From Ariolimax columbianus (lineage: Eukaryota > Mollusca > Gastropoda > Stylommatophora > Arionidae), in assembly GCA_036924085.1 (NCBI GenBank), contig JAVGWX010000003.1, positions 119,598,264 through 119,662,263 on the forward strand: a stretch of DNA of 64,000 nucleotides, read 5' to 3'. The position numbers and the translations under genes are program-made. The stretch's first letter is position 1, and each line of letters opens with the position of its first letter. This document shows, in pieces, positions 11,840 through 22,870 of the stretch. Below the pieces are notes generated by a model. That model did no database searches. It was not told the origin of the DNA and saw only the letters and a list, made by a program, of their open reading frames with translations.

Positions 11840-12361
11840 TCAGAAGAAGACTAGCCATGGTAAGGCAGAACCTGAACAAGTATGACATAGCACCAACATA
11901 ATGACAAAAGTGAAAGTCTTGAGAGCCTGTGTGTTTTTTTCTATGACAGAATCTGGCTGCGAATCATGGACGTTAACCAAAGCTTCTAGACAGAGAATTG
12001 AATCTATCGAGTCAAGATGTTAGAGAAAGATCCTCAGAATACCCTGGGCAGAGAAATGGAAAAATATAGACAGTCGGCAAGAGTTGAACATAGAGGAGAA
12101 CTGGTTTATCAATTCAATTTTGACTAGAAAATATAAATACTTTGGTTACATCAAGAGAAACAATGGTCTTGAGAGAACAGTGATGGAAGGTATGGTGCCA
12201 GGGAAAAGAAGCAGGGGTGGGCCAAGAAGACGATGGTACCAAGATATCCAGGAATGCTTTGGCATGACTGTGGCAGAGGCTGGAGTTTTGGTAAGGGAAA
12301 GCGTTTCTTTCAGTAAGACTGTGATGGGAGCGAGGTTCTATAAAGGACATGCTACATGATG
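11840..12361 (+). mobile_element. RTE-like LINE 3' fragment (family E) inserted in the 27-bp satellite
   Basis: Perfect 11-bp flanking duplication AAGCTCTAAAA (11829-11839, 12362-12372) gives exact borders. The last frame (12084-12359) encodes GLERTVMEGMVPGKRSRGGP, then RRRWYQDIQECFGMTVAEAG, and ends GARFYKGHAT-stop, the C-terminal tail of this LINE. Upstream remains include SGCESWTLTKASR, broken by stops and slips. The 3' end is CATGATGA, a short version of the family's (ATG)n tail. Other copies: 25850-26060, 49120-49168, 56700-57370 and 61205-61930. It is truncated and dead. Confidence 0.88.
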
Positions 12362-12689
12362 AAGCTCTAAAAACAATACATTAAATGTAAGATCTATAAA
12401 CAATACATTATATGTCAGCTTTAGAAAAAAATACATTAAATGTAAGCTCTAAAAACAATGCTCTCAACACAAAACGCTATATGTCAACTCTAGAAATAGT
12501 ACACTATAGTTACGCTCTAGACGCACTAAACTATATTTTGTACTCTAAAAGCAATACATTGTATGCCAACTTTAGAAAACAATACATTATATATAAGATG
12601 TAGAAACAATATACTATGTGTAAGCTCTAGACACAATACACTATATGTATTCTCTAAAAACAATACACTTTGTGTAAGCAATAGAAACA

Positions 12690-12692
<3 letters not shown>
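12362..12692. repeat. 27-bp satellite, middle segment
   Basis: About 12 degenerate units such as TCTAGAAACAATACACTATA, then TGTAAGC. More diverged than the right segment. Confidence 0.85.

Positions 12693-12761
<69 letters not shown>
12693..12761. repeat. (TA)n microsatellite, possibly a LINE 3' tail
   Basis: About 34 TA units lie exactly at the 3' side of the minus-strand LINE fragment at 12762-13300. It may be the expanded tail of that element rather than an independent microsatellite. Confidence 0.85.
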
Positions 12762-12764
<3 letters not shown>

Positions 12765-13300
12765 TGTTGTTTGCGCGCCAAATACGGCGCATCAGGCAGA
12801 AACAAAAGATCTCCAGTTGTAACGGTGTGACGCCACTGTTTTTAGAACTTGTATGGTGCTGAGGCCCATAGTTGAGCCTTCTCGGATGCTTGTTCTTCTG
12901 GGTATTTCCTTTGGTCTCCATCATTTCAGAAAGTCCTTTTGTGTCCATTCGAGTGCTTGCAATGAAAGACGGTTGTTGTTCATTCTAAGGACCTGTCCGA
13001 TGTATGTCCATTATTTTTTCCGATACTTATATTTGCTTTGTCTCTGTCGTTATCGAGTCATTGGTTATGAACTGGTACCAGCGTATATTCAATCATTTTC
13101 TTTAACATATATTTTCAAAGATATTTAGTTTGTTTTCCAGCGCTTTTATTATCTTCCAGTTTTCACATCCATATGTCAGAACTGATATTACGATTGAGTT
13201 GAATAGTCTAAGCTTGGTATGTTTGCTCAGTGTCATTGATTTCCACATGTTGGTGAGCTGATTAAAGGCGGCTGAGGCCACAGGAATTCTAGTGGAAACT
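12762..13300 (-). pseudogene. RTE-like LINE 3' fragment inserted in the 27-bp satellite
   Basis: On the minus strand, GCENWKIIKALENKL is the post-RT signature and the 3' end reads CTGATGCGCCGTATTTGG before the TA run. Frames contain several stops. GAAACAATA at both flanks (left before the TA run, right at about 13308) is consistent with a target duplication, but the satellite itself contains this string, so that evidence is weak. Confidence 0.6.
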
Positions 13301-13815
13301 TCTTTCGTGAAACAATACGCTATTTATAATCTCTTGAAATATTAACATATATGTGAGCTTTAGAAACAATACATCATATGTAAACTATATGACTCAATAC
13401 CCTATATGTGAACCAAATAAACAATACGCTACACCTAAACTTTATAAACAATGCACTATATCTAAGCTCTATACGCAATACACTACATATACACCCTTTA
13501 AACAACACACTGCATCTAAAATCTATAAAAAATACACTGCATCTAAACTCTATGAACAATACACTGCATCTAAACTCTATGAACAATACACCGCATCTAA
13601 ACTCTATGAACAATACACTGCATCTAAACTCTATGAACAATATACTGCATCTAAACTCTATAAACAATATACTGCATCTAAACTCTATGAACAATACACT
13701 GCATCTAAACTCTATGAACAATACACTGCATCTAAACTCTATAAACAATACACTGCATCTAAACTCTATGAACAATACATTGCATCTAAACTCTATAAAC
13801 AATCCACTATATGTC
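13301..13815. repeat. 27-bp satellite, right segment (homogeneous)
   Basis: From about 13500, some 11-12 nearly identical 27-bp units read CTCTATGAACAATACACTGC then ATCTAAA. Because 27 is a multiple of three, frames stay open on both strands (repeats such as YEQYTASKL on +, LFIEFRCSV on -). I treat these as by-products of the array, not genes. Confidence 0.95.
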
Positions 13816-14081
13816 ACGCAAAAAATGAACGTGTAAATAAAAGCTTCATATTCCCAGTGTTCAGAAATAGAGGAATATAAGAAAATTTGGACCTGTATTC
13901 CTTAAAAATATATATATAACTTGATGACAATTACAACACGTGCCTTTTATTTTATTAGAATTATCAAATGATGAACAGGCCTAACCACTTATATCGAGGC
14001 CCTCCTATGTCTGCAAGGGTTGGTCTATCACACATGTAATTTCTAGGTTTACTTCCATTCTTTTGGTAAACTACGGCAATT

Positions 14082-14137
14082 TTTTTTTTTTGGTTTTGGG
14101 GGGGAAGGGGGGGGGGGGGGAGAGAGAGAGAGAGAGG
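14082..14137 (+). repeat. Poly(T) - poly(G) - (AG)n purine tract
   Basis: A T-rich run is followed by G7, AA, about 16 G and about 9 AG units. It lies about 460 bp upstream of the first visible receptor exon. The G run and mirror-like purine block could adopt quadruplex or triplex structure; this is inference from composition. Confidence 0.85.
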
Positions 14138-14600
14138 TTGCTGAAAAAGAATGACCGATCACTCTTGTAGACACCACTCAGTATAGAAATTAGCTTGTTC
14201 TTTTTTTAACGAAAGCTGTTCCGATTATATTTAAGATTTTTATGGCAGTTAATCTTCTCTTTTCCTGCTAACTGTATTCACTATTGCCTCAAATAGCATT
14301 GTATTCCTCTATTTTAAATCCTACCATTCTATAATCTAGCTCAGTGCTTCTAAAATTGGGCTGCGCGAATCTCAGGCGTTCGTAAACTTATTGCCAGGTA
14401 AGTGAATTAATGCAAATGATATTGGCTACTAATGTTCAACAACCGCTGAATACGCGAAAATTATGCAGAGACTGTGATCTCCTTATTTTATTGTTACAAA
14501 AATCTCCAAAACATATTTTTTTTTCCTTTTATCCCAAATTTGATTAGCAAATAATTTTGAATATAAGTCTTCTGTTTACTTTCTATTCTTCCCGACACAG

Positions 14601-14704
14601 CAAATGCCACTAAAGAGTGCTACGAAAACGGTACTTGGGCTCCAGCGATGTACGCAGCCTGCATGCTGGAGAATGACCGCGGGGAACACCCTTTTGATCA
14701 TATG
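14601..14704 (+). CDS. GPCR exon: end of the extracellular hormone-binding domain
   Basis: Acceptor CCCGACACAG precedes it and donor GTAAGC follows. The exon starts with two bases of a split codon and then encodes 34 residues, ending in phase 0 after FDHM. It shows KECYENGTW, matching the conserved C..NG.W ending of class B ectodomains, then the final ectodomain cysteine in YAACML. NAT and NGT are possible N-glycosylation sites. The exon thus holds the last two disulfide cysteines and the linker to TM1; the earlier cysteines must lie in upstream exons not found in the 14.6 kb to the left. Its final codon ATG and its donor are the seed of the minisatellite that follows immediately. Confidence 0.9.
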
Positions 14705-15590
14705 GTAAGCTAGATATGGTAAGCTTCTTATGGTAAGCTAGATTCAGTATGCCGGAAATGGTAAACCAGATACAGTATGCCAGAAGTGGTAGGCTAGATA
14801 CAGTATGCTAGAAATGGTAGAAATGGTAAGCCAGATAGTGTATGCCAGAAATGGTAAGCCAAATGTGGTTAGCCGGATACAGTATGCCAGAAATGGTAAG
14901 CCAGATACAGTATGCCAGAAGTGGTAGGCTAGATACAGTATGCTAGAAATGATAGAAATGGTAAGCTAGATACAGTATGCCAGAAATGGTAAGCTAGATA
15001 CAGTATGCCAGAAATGGTAAGCCAGATACAGTATGCCAGAAATGGTAGGCTAGATACAGTATGCCCGAAATGGTAAGCCAGATACAGTATGCCAGAAATG
15101 GTAGGCTAGATACAGTATGCCCGAAATGGTAAGCCAGATACAGTATGCCAGAAATGGTAGGCTAGATACAGAATGCCAGAAATGGTAAGCCAGATACAGT
15201 ATGCCAGAAATGGTAGGCTAGATACAGTATGCCAGAAATGGTAGAAATGATAAGCTAGATACAGTATGCCAGAAATGGTAAGCTAGATACAGAATGCCAG
15301 AAATGGTAAGCCAGATACAGTATGCCAGAAATGGTAGGCTAGATACAGTATGCCAGAAATGGTAGAAATGGTTAACCAAGATACACTATGCCAGAAATGG
15401 TAGGCTAAATACAGTATGCCAGAAATGGTAGAAATGGTAAGCTAGATACAGTATGCCAGAAATGGTAAGCCAGATAGTGTATGCCAGAAATGGTAAGCCA
15501 AATGTGGTAAGCCGGATACAGTATACTAGAAATGGTAAGCTAGATACAGTATGCCAGAAATGGTAAGCCAGATATGGTAATCCAGATACA
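14705..15590 (+). repeat. Splice-donor-containing 28-bp minisatellite at the start of intron 1
   Basis: The array starts at the genuine exon/intron border. The core unit is ATGGTAAGCCAGATACAG then TATGCCAGAA (about 28 bp), so the exon's last codon plus donor (ATG|GTAAGC) recurs throughout. By eye GTAAGC occurs about 20 times between 14705 and 15560, with GTAGGC and GTAAAC variants in other units. It also carries ACAG|TATG, an acceptor-like end without a pyrimidine tract. The array is most regular between 14880 and 15560. Confidence 0.93.
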
Positions 15591-15735
15591 GATCTGTTGC
15601 AGTCTGTTATCCAGGATCACCGAGTGGAGGTGTAGAAGGGTCTTGACAGCTCTGGTTCGCTGGCCCTGACGCCAACAGTAAGCTATGGGTAGATAACCAC
15701 TGCAGCTCATGCACTGCTCAGCATCTTGATCACGT
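15591..15735 (-). mobile_element. SINE-like repeat (family C), partial
   Basis: Contains CTGTTATCCAGGATCACCG, GGTGTAGAAGGGTCTTGACA and GCTGGCCCTGACG, shared with 33855-34075 and 43308-43650. Probably minus-oriented because the longer copy has TTC repeats (a GAA tail) at its left end. It interrupts the splice-donor array. Confidence 0.7.
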
Positions 15736-15796
15736 AAGCGGCGTATGGTATTGCTAGATATGAAAAACTAGGAATGGTATGTTAGATGTAGTCTTC

Positions 15797-15975
15797 TACT
15801 CGTCTTCTTCTGTGTTCATTCTCAAACTCCTGCTACCAAGCCCTGAACAGGGCTTTGCAAGTAGTAGGATGTAGTCCGGAGCACGGAATGCGTTGTGTCT
15901 CTAGTTTACAGCTTTACTGCTATATATGCACCTTTCGGTCCGCCACATCCATCTTCGGCAGGGTGGTCTTCTTAA
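15797..15975 (-). mobile_element. SINE-like repeat (family C), 3' part
   Basis: Shares TCTCAAACTCCTGCTACCAA, the following GCCC and GTAGTTTACAGCTT-type wording with 43308-43480. A short TTCTTC run at the left edge is the remnant of a GAA tail on the minus strand. Confidence 0.7.
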
Positions 15976-16198
15976 TATCGTTTGCTATATAGTGTAAGCA
16001 AAATATGTATGCTAGATATGGTAAGCGTGGAATGGTATGCAAAATTGGATAAACTACATTAGATGTGTTATTCTAAATGTGATATGCTAGATATAGTTTA
16101 CTAGAAATGGTAAGCAATGGGTGATATGTTAGAGATGGTAAACTATATATGTTATGCTGCAAATGATTTGCTAGAAATGGTATTCGAAATATGGTATG

Positions 16199-16441
16199 GG
16201 GACGGCGTGGGCTAGTGGTTAAGTGGCATGGCTCCCAACCCGAAGGTGCTTGGTTCGATCCCCATCACAGCACCGGCCGTTGCCCCGGGGAAGCAAACCC
16301 TTAGAAAATGCAGGAGGAAGCAGACCTTTACATAAAATGCATGCTGAAGTCAGATGCACTGGGCCGACAGGCGCAAAATAAAAACCACACTGCAACGCAC
16401 ACCGCCTTGGGGATTAGAAAAATAAGGCGAACGAGAAAAAA
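16199..16441 (+). mobile_element. tRNA-derived SINE (family A), inside the minisatellite
   Basis: The head has a Pol III A box (TGGGCTAGTGG) and B box (GGTTCGATCCC); the body ends AAGGCGAACGAG plus poly(A). It is flanked by a 12-bp duplication AAATATGGTATG (16187-16198, 16442-16453), so the borders are exact. Other copies: 35766-36010 (minus), 37176-37456 and a decayed one at 43655-43850. It is a non-coding parasite that uses a LINE for movement. Confidence 0.92.
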
Positions 16442-16830
16442 AAATATGGTATGCTTGATGTGGTATACTAGACACGGTAAACGACATATGGTATGTTAGA
16501 TATTGTATGGGACATATGGAAACGAGATTACGGATGCTAAATAGCGAAATATGGTATGTTAGATATGGTAAACGAGAAATTGTAAGCTAGATGTGATAAG
16601 TTAGATTTAGTATACTAGATATAGTAAACTAGATATAGTAAGCGAAATGTTGTGTGGTAGATATTATTTGCTAAAGATGGTATGCGAGATATTCTATGCT
16701 ATAAATAGTTTGCTATATACGGTAAGCGAGGTAGGATAAAGTAGGTATGGTAAGTTAGATATGGTACGCGAGATATGCTAAGCGAGATCTGGTAATACAT
16801 GCACTGTAAGATATATATGGTAATTTATAT

Positions 16831-18895
16831 TTTATTTCGTCACCCTGTTTCACTTTGCGCTCCATATGTAGCATGAGAGTATACATCGACGCTGGACTCC
16901 TTTCACGAAACTCTTATCAAAGCACATACGAGTGAATATGTGTAGCTGTATTGCCTGGCTCTTTGTGTTCACACGTTTTCATAGCTTTTCTATTTGTGTT
17001 AATTGACAAGTATGTATCATTTCTATGAAGTTGTGATTGTGCACAAAAACAAGCTGTCTCTTTTTGTCCTGAGCACTTAATCAAAGTCAAAGAATATCGT
17101 GCATCGGTCACGCTACCTTTCTCTACGCTTGCGAGATAAACTGTATGCAGCATTCATGCCAAAAAGTTTGATCACTCTTACATGGATTGTTTTCATCAGT
17201 TACTCAGCATTAACTAACAGGACGGGGTACCCAACTCTGAAGTTTTCTAAAGTGACAACCACCTAGCATCTACACACTATTGCAAAACGGATAGGCTCGG
17301 TGAGCTGGGCATGATGTTCGCATGCCGGACAACTGTCTGCCTTAGAATCTCGTATATGCTGCTCTCAAGACAGGCGGTCATTTGTTGGGCGAGCAGAAGA
17401 GGAGATGTATGGTCTCGCTAGAGGCCTTCCTGAGAGGCGTCTATACTGATGTTGCATGGTTCTCGTCTGACTGAGCAGAAAATCTTCGATGGAGCAAGGG
17501 AAAAGGGTTATGCCAGATAGGTTGCGGTGCAGGATAACCCGGCTACCATCGCCGACGGCCACACTACCCTGAAAACAACCTGTTTCTAGGGAACGCTACA
17601 TTGAAGAAAGACATTGGTCTTTGTCAGTATATTGTGCCTGACCCTGACTCGACGTCCTAGTCAGTAAATTGTGCCTGACCCTGACTCGACGTTCGGCATT
17701 ATCATTTTTAAAAGGCAGTGAAGGCCAAATAATTTTGACTGACACCAGTTACCCATTCAAATATTCTGAAAAATACGTCTGCCAAATATTGTAAAGTAAT
17801 TTTTAAAAAAAAACATTTTTCTACAATGTGGCTTTAAAAATGCGAAGTTGACAACTGTGTCATGTATTTCACCGACGAAGGATTACAAAAATTGAATTTT
17901 ACAGTTTTAAATTTGCTAAAATGTCCTGAGGAAAGCTACATTCATTGTATGGACTGTTTTTTTAGCACTGGTTTTTCTGATTTGTAGTTTATTTTATGAT
18001 TTTGCACCTTATGTCGAATGTTAACAGCGTTAGTTTTTACTGTTATCATTTTTGTTGTATATAAGGTAAAGGAAATGTCGAATAGACAACACTGCTCTTG
18101 GGGTCGACGTGATAGAGACTTCGTTGTACTAGGACTAAGCTGATAATGAGATAGGGTGTTCCATTTTCTTCAACGCCACCTTTACTACGTATCAGTCAGG
18201 TTCCAATTTTCAGATCGATCAAAGTTATCAATAGCAGTGATCGAAACAGGCGCGCTTGTTGTGAGAAGCCGGAACAAATCCGCCAATCAGACACCTATTG
18301 TTTTATTTTGTCTGTTAAATGTTACGCCACCTATTGGACACAAGTGTTTCTTATAAATACCCAATATTTCTTTGTTATTCTTATTTTGATTCTGCTTCTG
18401 CCATCATTATCACGGTATTTGTCAATCTGTATACAGTTTCTAATGATGATTGGAGAAACTGTGTAGCATTGAATTTGTCTTCCTGCTACCCGTTTATATT
18501 TAAACTACGGAAATTGCTACGATCCATAATTCTCGTGCAGTAATGTAAGATAGCGGTTTGCCATTGTTTCCTGCCAGTGGCCATGGGTAAAAATGGTCTC
18601 AGCCTTTACACGCTTCTTGAGTGTCAAATACTTTGTTGTTACAGATAATTCGTCGTTCATCTTTTTATGTTCTTCCACCTAATATCGTAGCTCAGTCTTT
18701 GCGCATTAGGGACGTAGCTTCCCTTTAGAGGGATTTTTATCATATTTCCATCCACTAGCTTACTCAGCAAGCCAAGACTGCTTCCATGGGTGTGATATCT
18801 ACAGTTCTTAATAGCCTTCAATTAAAAAAATTTCAGCATTTGTCATTAACCGTCAATATTAAATTCAATAGCATTAGTGTTGGGAAAGAAGACTA
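16831..18895. other. Intron 1 DNA without recognisable gene
   Basis: Includes a 39-bp tandem duplication (about 17627-17700, containing TTGTGCCTGACCCTGACTCG twice) and a GC-richer patch at 17290-17560 that looks like an unidentified repeat. Short frames here show no domain. Confidence 0.45.
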
Positions 18896-18899
18896 GTTT

Positions 18900-19215
18900 C
18901 TGGCCGGGCAAAATATGCTAATCAGACATGTTAGGGTCAGGCAAAATATACTGGCCAAAAACCTTACCTCAAATTCCCCGCAGTCCTTCCTGCAAACGGG
19001 CTGTTTAAATGGCAGTCTGGCTGACGAGGTGAGGGATCGACGTGTTCTCCGTAGTATCGAGCGACATGCAGATAAAGCCAAGCATAGCACAGTCGCCTGG
19101 AGGACCCCGGTCCACCTTCATCAGCACGCCCGGGATGTGAGGAAAGCTACAACAGACCGCCAATAAACGTCTTTTTTAGGGCGCATAAAAGGGTAAATCT
19201 ACCCATTGTGGGCAT
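18900..19215 (+). repeat. Unidentified ~320-bp dispersed repeat, copy 1
   Basis: Aligns by eye to 24705-25028 in the same orientation. Common blocks: ATACTGGCCAA, ACATGCAGATAAAG-type, AAGCATAGCACA, GAGGATGTGAGGAAAGCTAC-type and TTTTTAGGGCGCA, ending near CATTGTGGGCATT. In one frame it reads RRVLRSIERHADKAKHSTVA; I do not recognise a family. Confidence 0.75.
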
Positions 19216-19559
19216 TCCTTCAACAGCAACATCATTAGTGAGACGGTGAATTACTACAAACTTTAGTTCTCTATTCTACTAAAGTGTTTTGTCATTTTTA
19301 AGTTCATTAATGAAAATAATGTTCAAACTGTTTTTGATAGCACAGTTTTCTTGCCAGTAGAGCAATGACTGTTTTAATGTGGCTCTCATACTTTCCCGTA
19401 CGTAGGTCATATATAATCTTCACATATTTTCGCCAACTAACGCACACATATCACTTATATACACGAGTAAAGGCCTTATATTGTGATCTTTTCCTGGTAA
19501 TCAGCAAGGCATTATTGGAAACAAAAGAGAAATGTTACATGGCTTAGAAAGGGCATACT

Positions 19560-19640
19560 CTTCTTTTTCTTTGGAATTTCTCCTGAAAAGGACGTTGTGT
19601 CGTAGTTTACAGCGAGGCTGCGATATCAGCACTTTTTAGC
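19560..19640 (-). mobile_element. Family C SINE fragment
   Basis: GACGTTGTGTCGTAGTTTAC then AGCGAGGCTGCGATAT matches the middle of the copies at 15797-15975 and 43308-43650. Only about 80 bp remain. Confidence 0.5.
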
Positions 19641-21646
19641 CTGACACAATCTATTTCAGCTAACTTTTTTGAGTACACCCTATCCTTTGGCCAGGTCACA
19701 CTAGTGACTATTGCAGCCTGTTTCCAGAGCCGTCACGAGCAGATGAAAAACGTTCTTGGTCAGCTAATGTTCGCTGCCACTAATCTAAGCAGCCAGCTAT
19801 GGATCGCTGGCTGTTGTCAGGTAATTCGCTGCTGCATCTTTGCTGTGATGTGGCATATAATACGAACAATATTAAATCATATCAAACATCTCTGAAGGTT
19901 AACTGTTTCTACATGAATGAACAGAACGCTATTCATTGTTTTATTGTTTTTATTTTTCACACATTGTATAATGGTTTGGTGGCAAGACAATTATTATTAA
20001 ATATTGAGGCCGGGCCGATTACACGTTGTGCCATAGTTTGGAGGTACCTAGTCTACACCATCGTTTCCTAACGTGCGACCTACTGATTGATGCATTTGTG
20101 CATTATTTCATAAAGTCAGTGGTAAATTTAGGCTTCTCAAAGCTCTAAGCTGTGTAAACCTCGAAAAATATTTGTTAAAAAATTACACAAGAAGGTTTCA
20201 TATATGCCATATAGTGTATTTAATAACAACGCATTTAAAGTTAGATAACAAATTATTTTCAAATGACTGCATTTACTTATTTCATATTTATTTTGTAGTA
20301 TCGAACGCAGATAATAATATAGTTTATCAATCGGAAACATCCATCATCAGCGCACGTCGCTTCTTTTGGTGCATTGCCATTGGCAGTACTCCTCCAGCAG
20401 GTTCGGTTGTGAGCTGCCCTTTTTGCGTCTCTTAAGCTGATTTCCAGGCACCAAAGTTTCATTTTCATTCTCTTCTCCGGGTGTTTCTTGATCTAACTCT
20501 TTTTATCTTCCCATATGGATTGCATGGCAGGGCCTGTTTAGCAACGTGTGATTATGATTTCCATAGCGTATACCCCACCCAACACCATTTTCCATGTTTG
20601 ATCTGTCGCTTCATTAATTGTGTTTGGCTTCTTTCCCTAGGGTCTTCATTCCTCACTATATCTTGCCAGACTAAACCTATTGTAATATATAGCCATTTAT
20701 AGATGAACAAATGCAGTTTCCTCTGAATTGCCTTTGTTGTTCCCTAATTTTCTGCTGATTTAGTAACAATACTTAACTGTATTTTATAATAGTGTTTTGC
20801 ATACACTAATTAACATATACATATAATGACAACAGTATTAGTAATTGCCACCCATTGCAAGCGATGATGATAACAGCAGTCAGACATGTTGTTTTGCACC
20901 TCATCGGTGAGTCCGGAGGTGACTGTATAGTCCAATTGGGGCCCAGCAACCCCTTTCACAAATACAGAATTGAATGTCAGTGTTGGACATGTGAGAATTG
21001 TTTTGTCTGTTTGCACAGTACGTTTTCTCCTCTCCTCGGAGACCCGGCGTTCTTCAACATGTAGGCTCTTCTGACGGTGGTTCTGCGACTTGCCTGGCGG
21101 ACCTGTATGTTTACATCGATGTTGAAGCGTGTCAGATATATTTTGAGGGAGTCTCTGAAGTGTCTCTTATGTTCACAGATCAGACTTATGCCCTCTTTCA
21201 GCTCACCTTATATATATATATATATATTTCTTCTTTTATGGATGTAACATAAAAATGCAGAAGCAAGCTTGATTCATATATTTCCACCCGTGGTCCTCAG
21301 CATTATAAATTCAAAATGTGGCTAAATAGGGTTGTGAATTTAATTGGCAACCACATCATATTAAAAACCATTGCAATGAAACCGCACTGGAAAATGATTG
21401 AAATCAAGTTGTCCTAAAAGCTGGCAAGTGTAAGCGAAATTCATTGTTGTTCAACTAATAGAGCGACGGAAAATTATTGACAACGGATATGAAAAAAGAT
21501 AAATGAAGGTCTGAATAGGGAACACACATAAAACTGAATGGGAAGCACTGATCAAAACAACAAAGGATATCACACCAAACTTATTTTTCTTTATACTCAG
21601 CTTTCTATGACCATCTCATTCTTTCATTTCATCTCTCCATGACTAG
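19641..21646. other. Intron 1 remainder
   Basis: No domain or exon-like segment seen apart from the TM1 exon at its end. 20330-21200 is patchily GC-richer and may be decayed repeat. A short (TA)n run is at 21211-21228. Confidence 0.4.
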
Positions 21647-21747
21647 TACGCCACGAAGACTATCAGTGTCAGGATCATATACGACGTTGGCTTCTCTATC
21701 ACAACGGTTGTGTTAATTATTGCTCTGATCATTTTCCTGAACTTCAG
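21647..21747 (+). CDS. GPCR exon: TM1
   Basis: Bounded by TAG before and GTGAGT after. It starts in phase 0, reads 33 codons and leaves two bases. Residues run from YATKTISVRIIYDVG through the hydrophobic stretch TTVVLIIALIIFLNF, one transmembrane helix. The split Arg at its end joins the next exon to give the class B ICL1 start, F-R-S-L-R-C. Length and position match the usual TM1 exon of secretin-family receptors. Confidence 0.9.
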
Positions 21748-22839
21748 GTGAGTATTTCCCGCTTCATATTTAGGAATACATTTTCTTTGGATATATATAC
21801 ACATATTATGTGTGTTCAAAAAGTATACGACTTTAATTTGTCCAGCGGAAGCAACAAATGAAGCATGTGTGTTGTTTTCCCACAGGGAGATATACGTGCG
21901 CATGCATGAATAATATATATAAATTAGCGGCTTTTTTCTTTTGTGGTAGTGCACTCGTTATCATAGCAGAGATGAGGGGGCTCAACTCTCGTTATCAACA
22001 CGCCTCAGATGACCAAGCTTACTTACTTTCCGTGTCCTAGTTGCTACCGACATATCATTCCTCTCTCTCTCTTTAGACTGCCAGCGATCTTCATCGTCCT
22101 AAAACACTTGCGAGAAGGTGGGTCACTTCTGTCGCTCACACTACCTCCTGGCATATTGGGGTGTTCAGGTTCCTATGACTATTTGGATGACTCTGTAGAT
22201 AAACGTTCATTTGGCACACGGTACATACTTTATTGGGGCTTTCGTTTTTTTTAACTTACACAATTATAGTGGTTTTTTGTTTGTTGTTTGTGGTTTTGCT
22301 TTTCCCGGTACATTTAACAAGGAATGGGTAAACAAATGATGTAATGAAAAACCATATTCAATAGTAGGGATACACGCCTCTGAGAGGCAAAGTGTTTACT
22401 ATGGTTATCTCTTGCAGAAGAAAATACGAGGTTAACATATCGGTCTCTTAACGCTCCAGTCTACCAGCTGTAATTGAGTATCGGACGAAAAGTTATGAAA
22501 AGACAGAACGCCGAAGAAGGGAACTGAAGAAACAAGGCTCAGTACAATGAAGTATGTAACACTTTATCCACGTCGGCCGTGTCTGATATACAATTGTTTC
22601 TATGTATGAGCATATGAGTGGTACATGGTATTACAACGGTTGCCCTTTGGGGCAAACAGACCAGTTTCATGCGCGCAAGTTTACCAATTTGAAATTGAGT
22701 ATATCACTGACGCTTGGGAAAGCAAGACGCCGAGGATTGAAACTGGAAAACCTATTTTATGGAAAGACAAAATCTATAACAAGGAAGTCCTCATTAAACA
22801 TTTTATCCTCTTCGGTTGTATCTACTATGGTAGTACTCT

Positions 22840-22870
<31 letters not shown>

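Larger units (their letters stand above)
15736..16830 (+). repeat. Decayed outer part of the splice-donor minisatellite
   Basis: Looser units of the type GATATGGTAAGCGAG and TATGCTAGATATGGTA continue to about 16830 but are much more diverged than 14880-15560. They are interrupted by SINEs at 15797-15975 and 16199-16441. Confidence 0.8.

Noticed and set aside
13353..13880. Long repeat proteins on both strands (175 and 147 codons)
   Set aside because: The 27-bp unit lacks stops in these frames by chance; both strands being open argues against coding.
1..14600. Upstream ectodomain or signal-peptide exon of the receptor
   Set aside because: I looked for the class B cysteine and tryptophan pattern (such as C-W-P) next to splice sites and found none that I could support.
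16199..16290. Possible tRNA gene
   Set aside because: A and B boxes are good, but the body, A-tail, target duplication and sister copies show a SINE head, not a functional tRNA.
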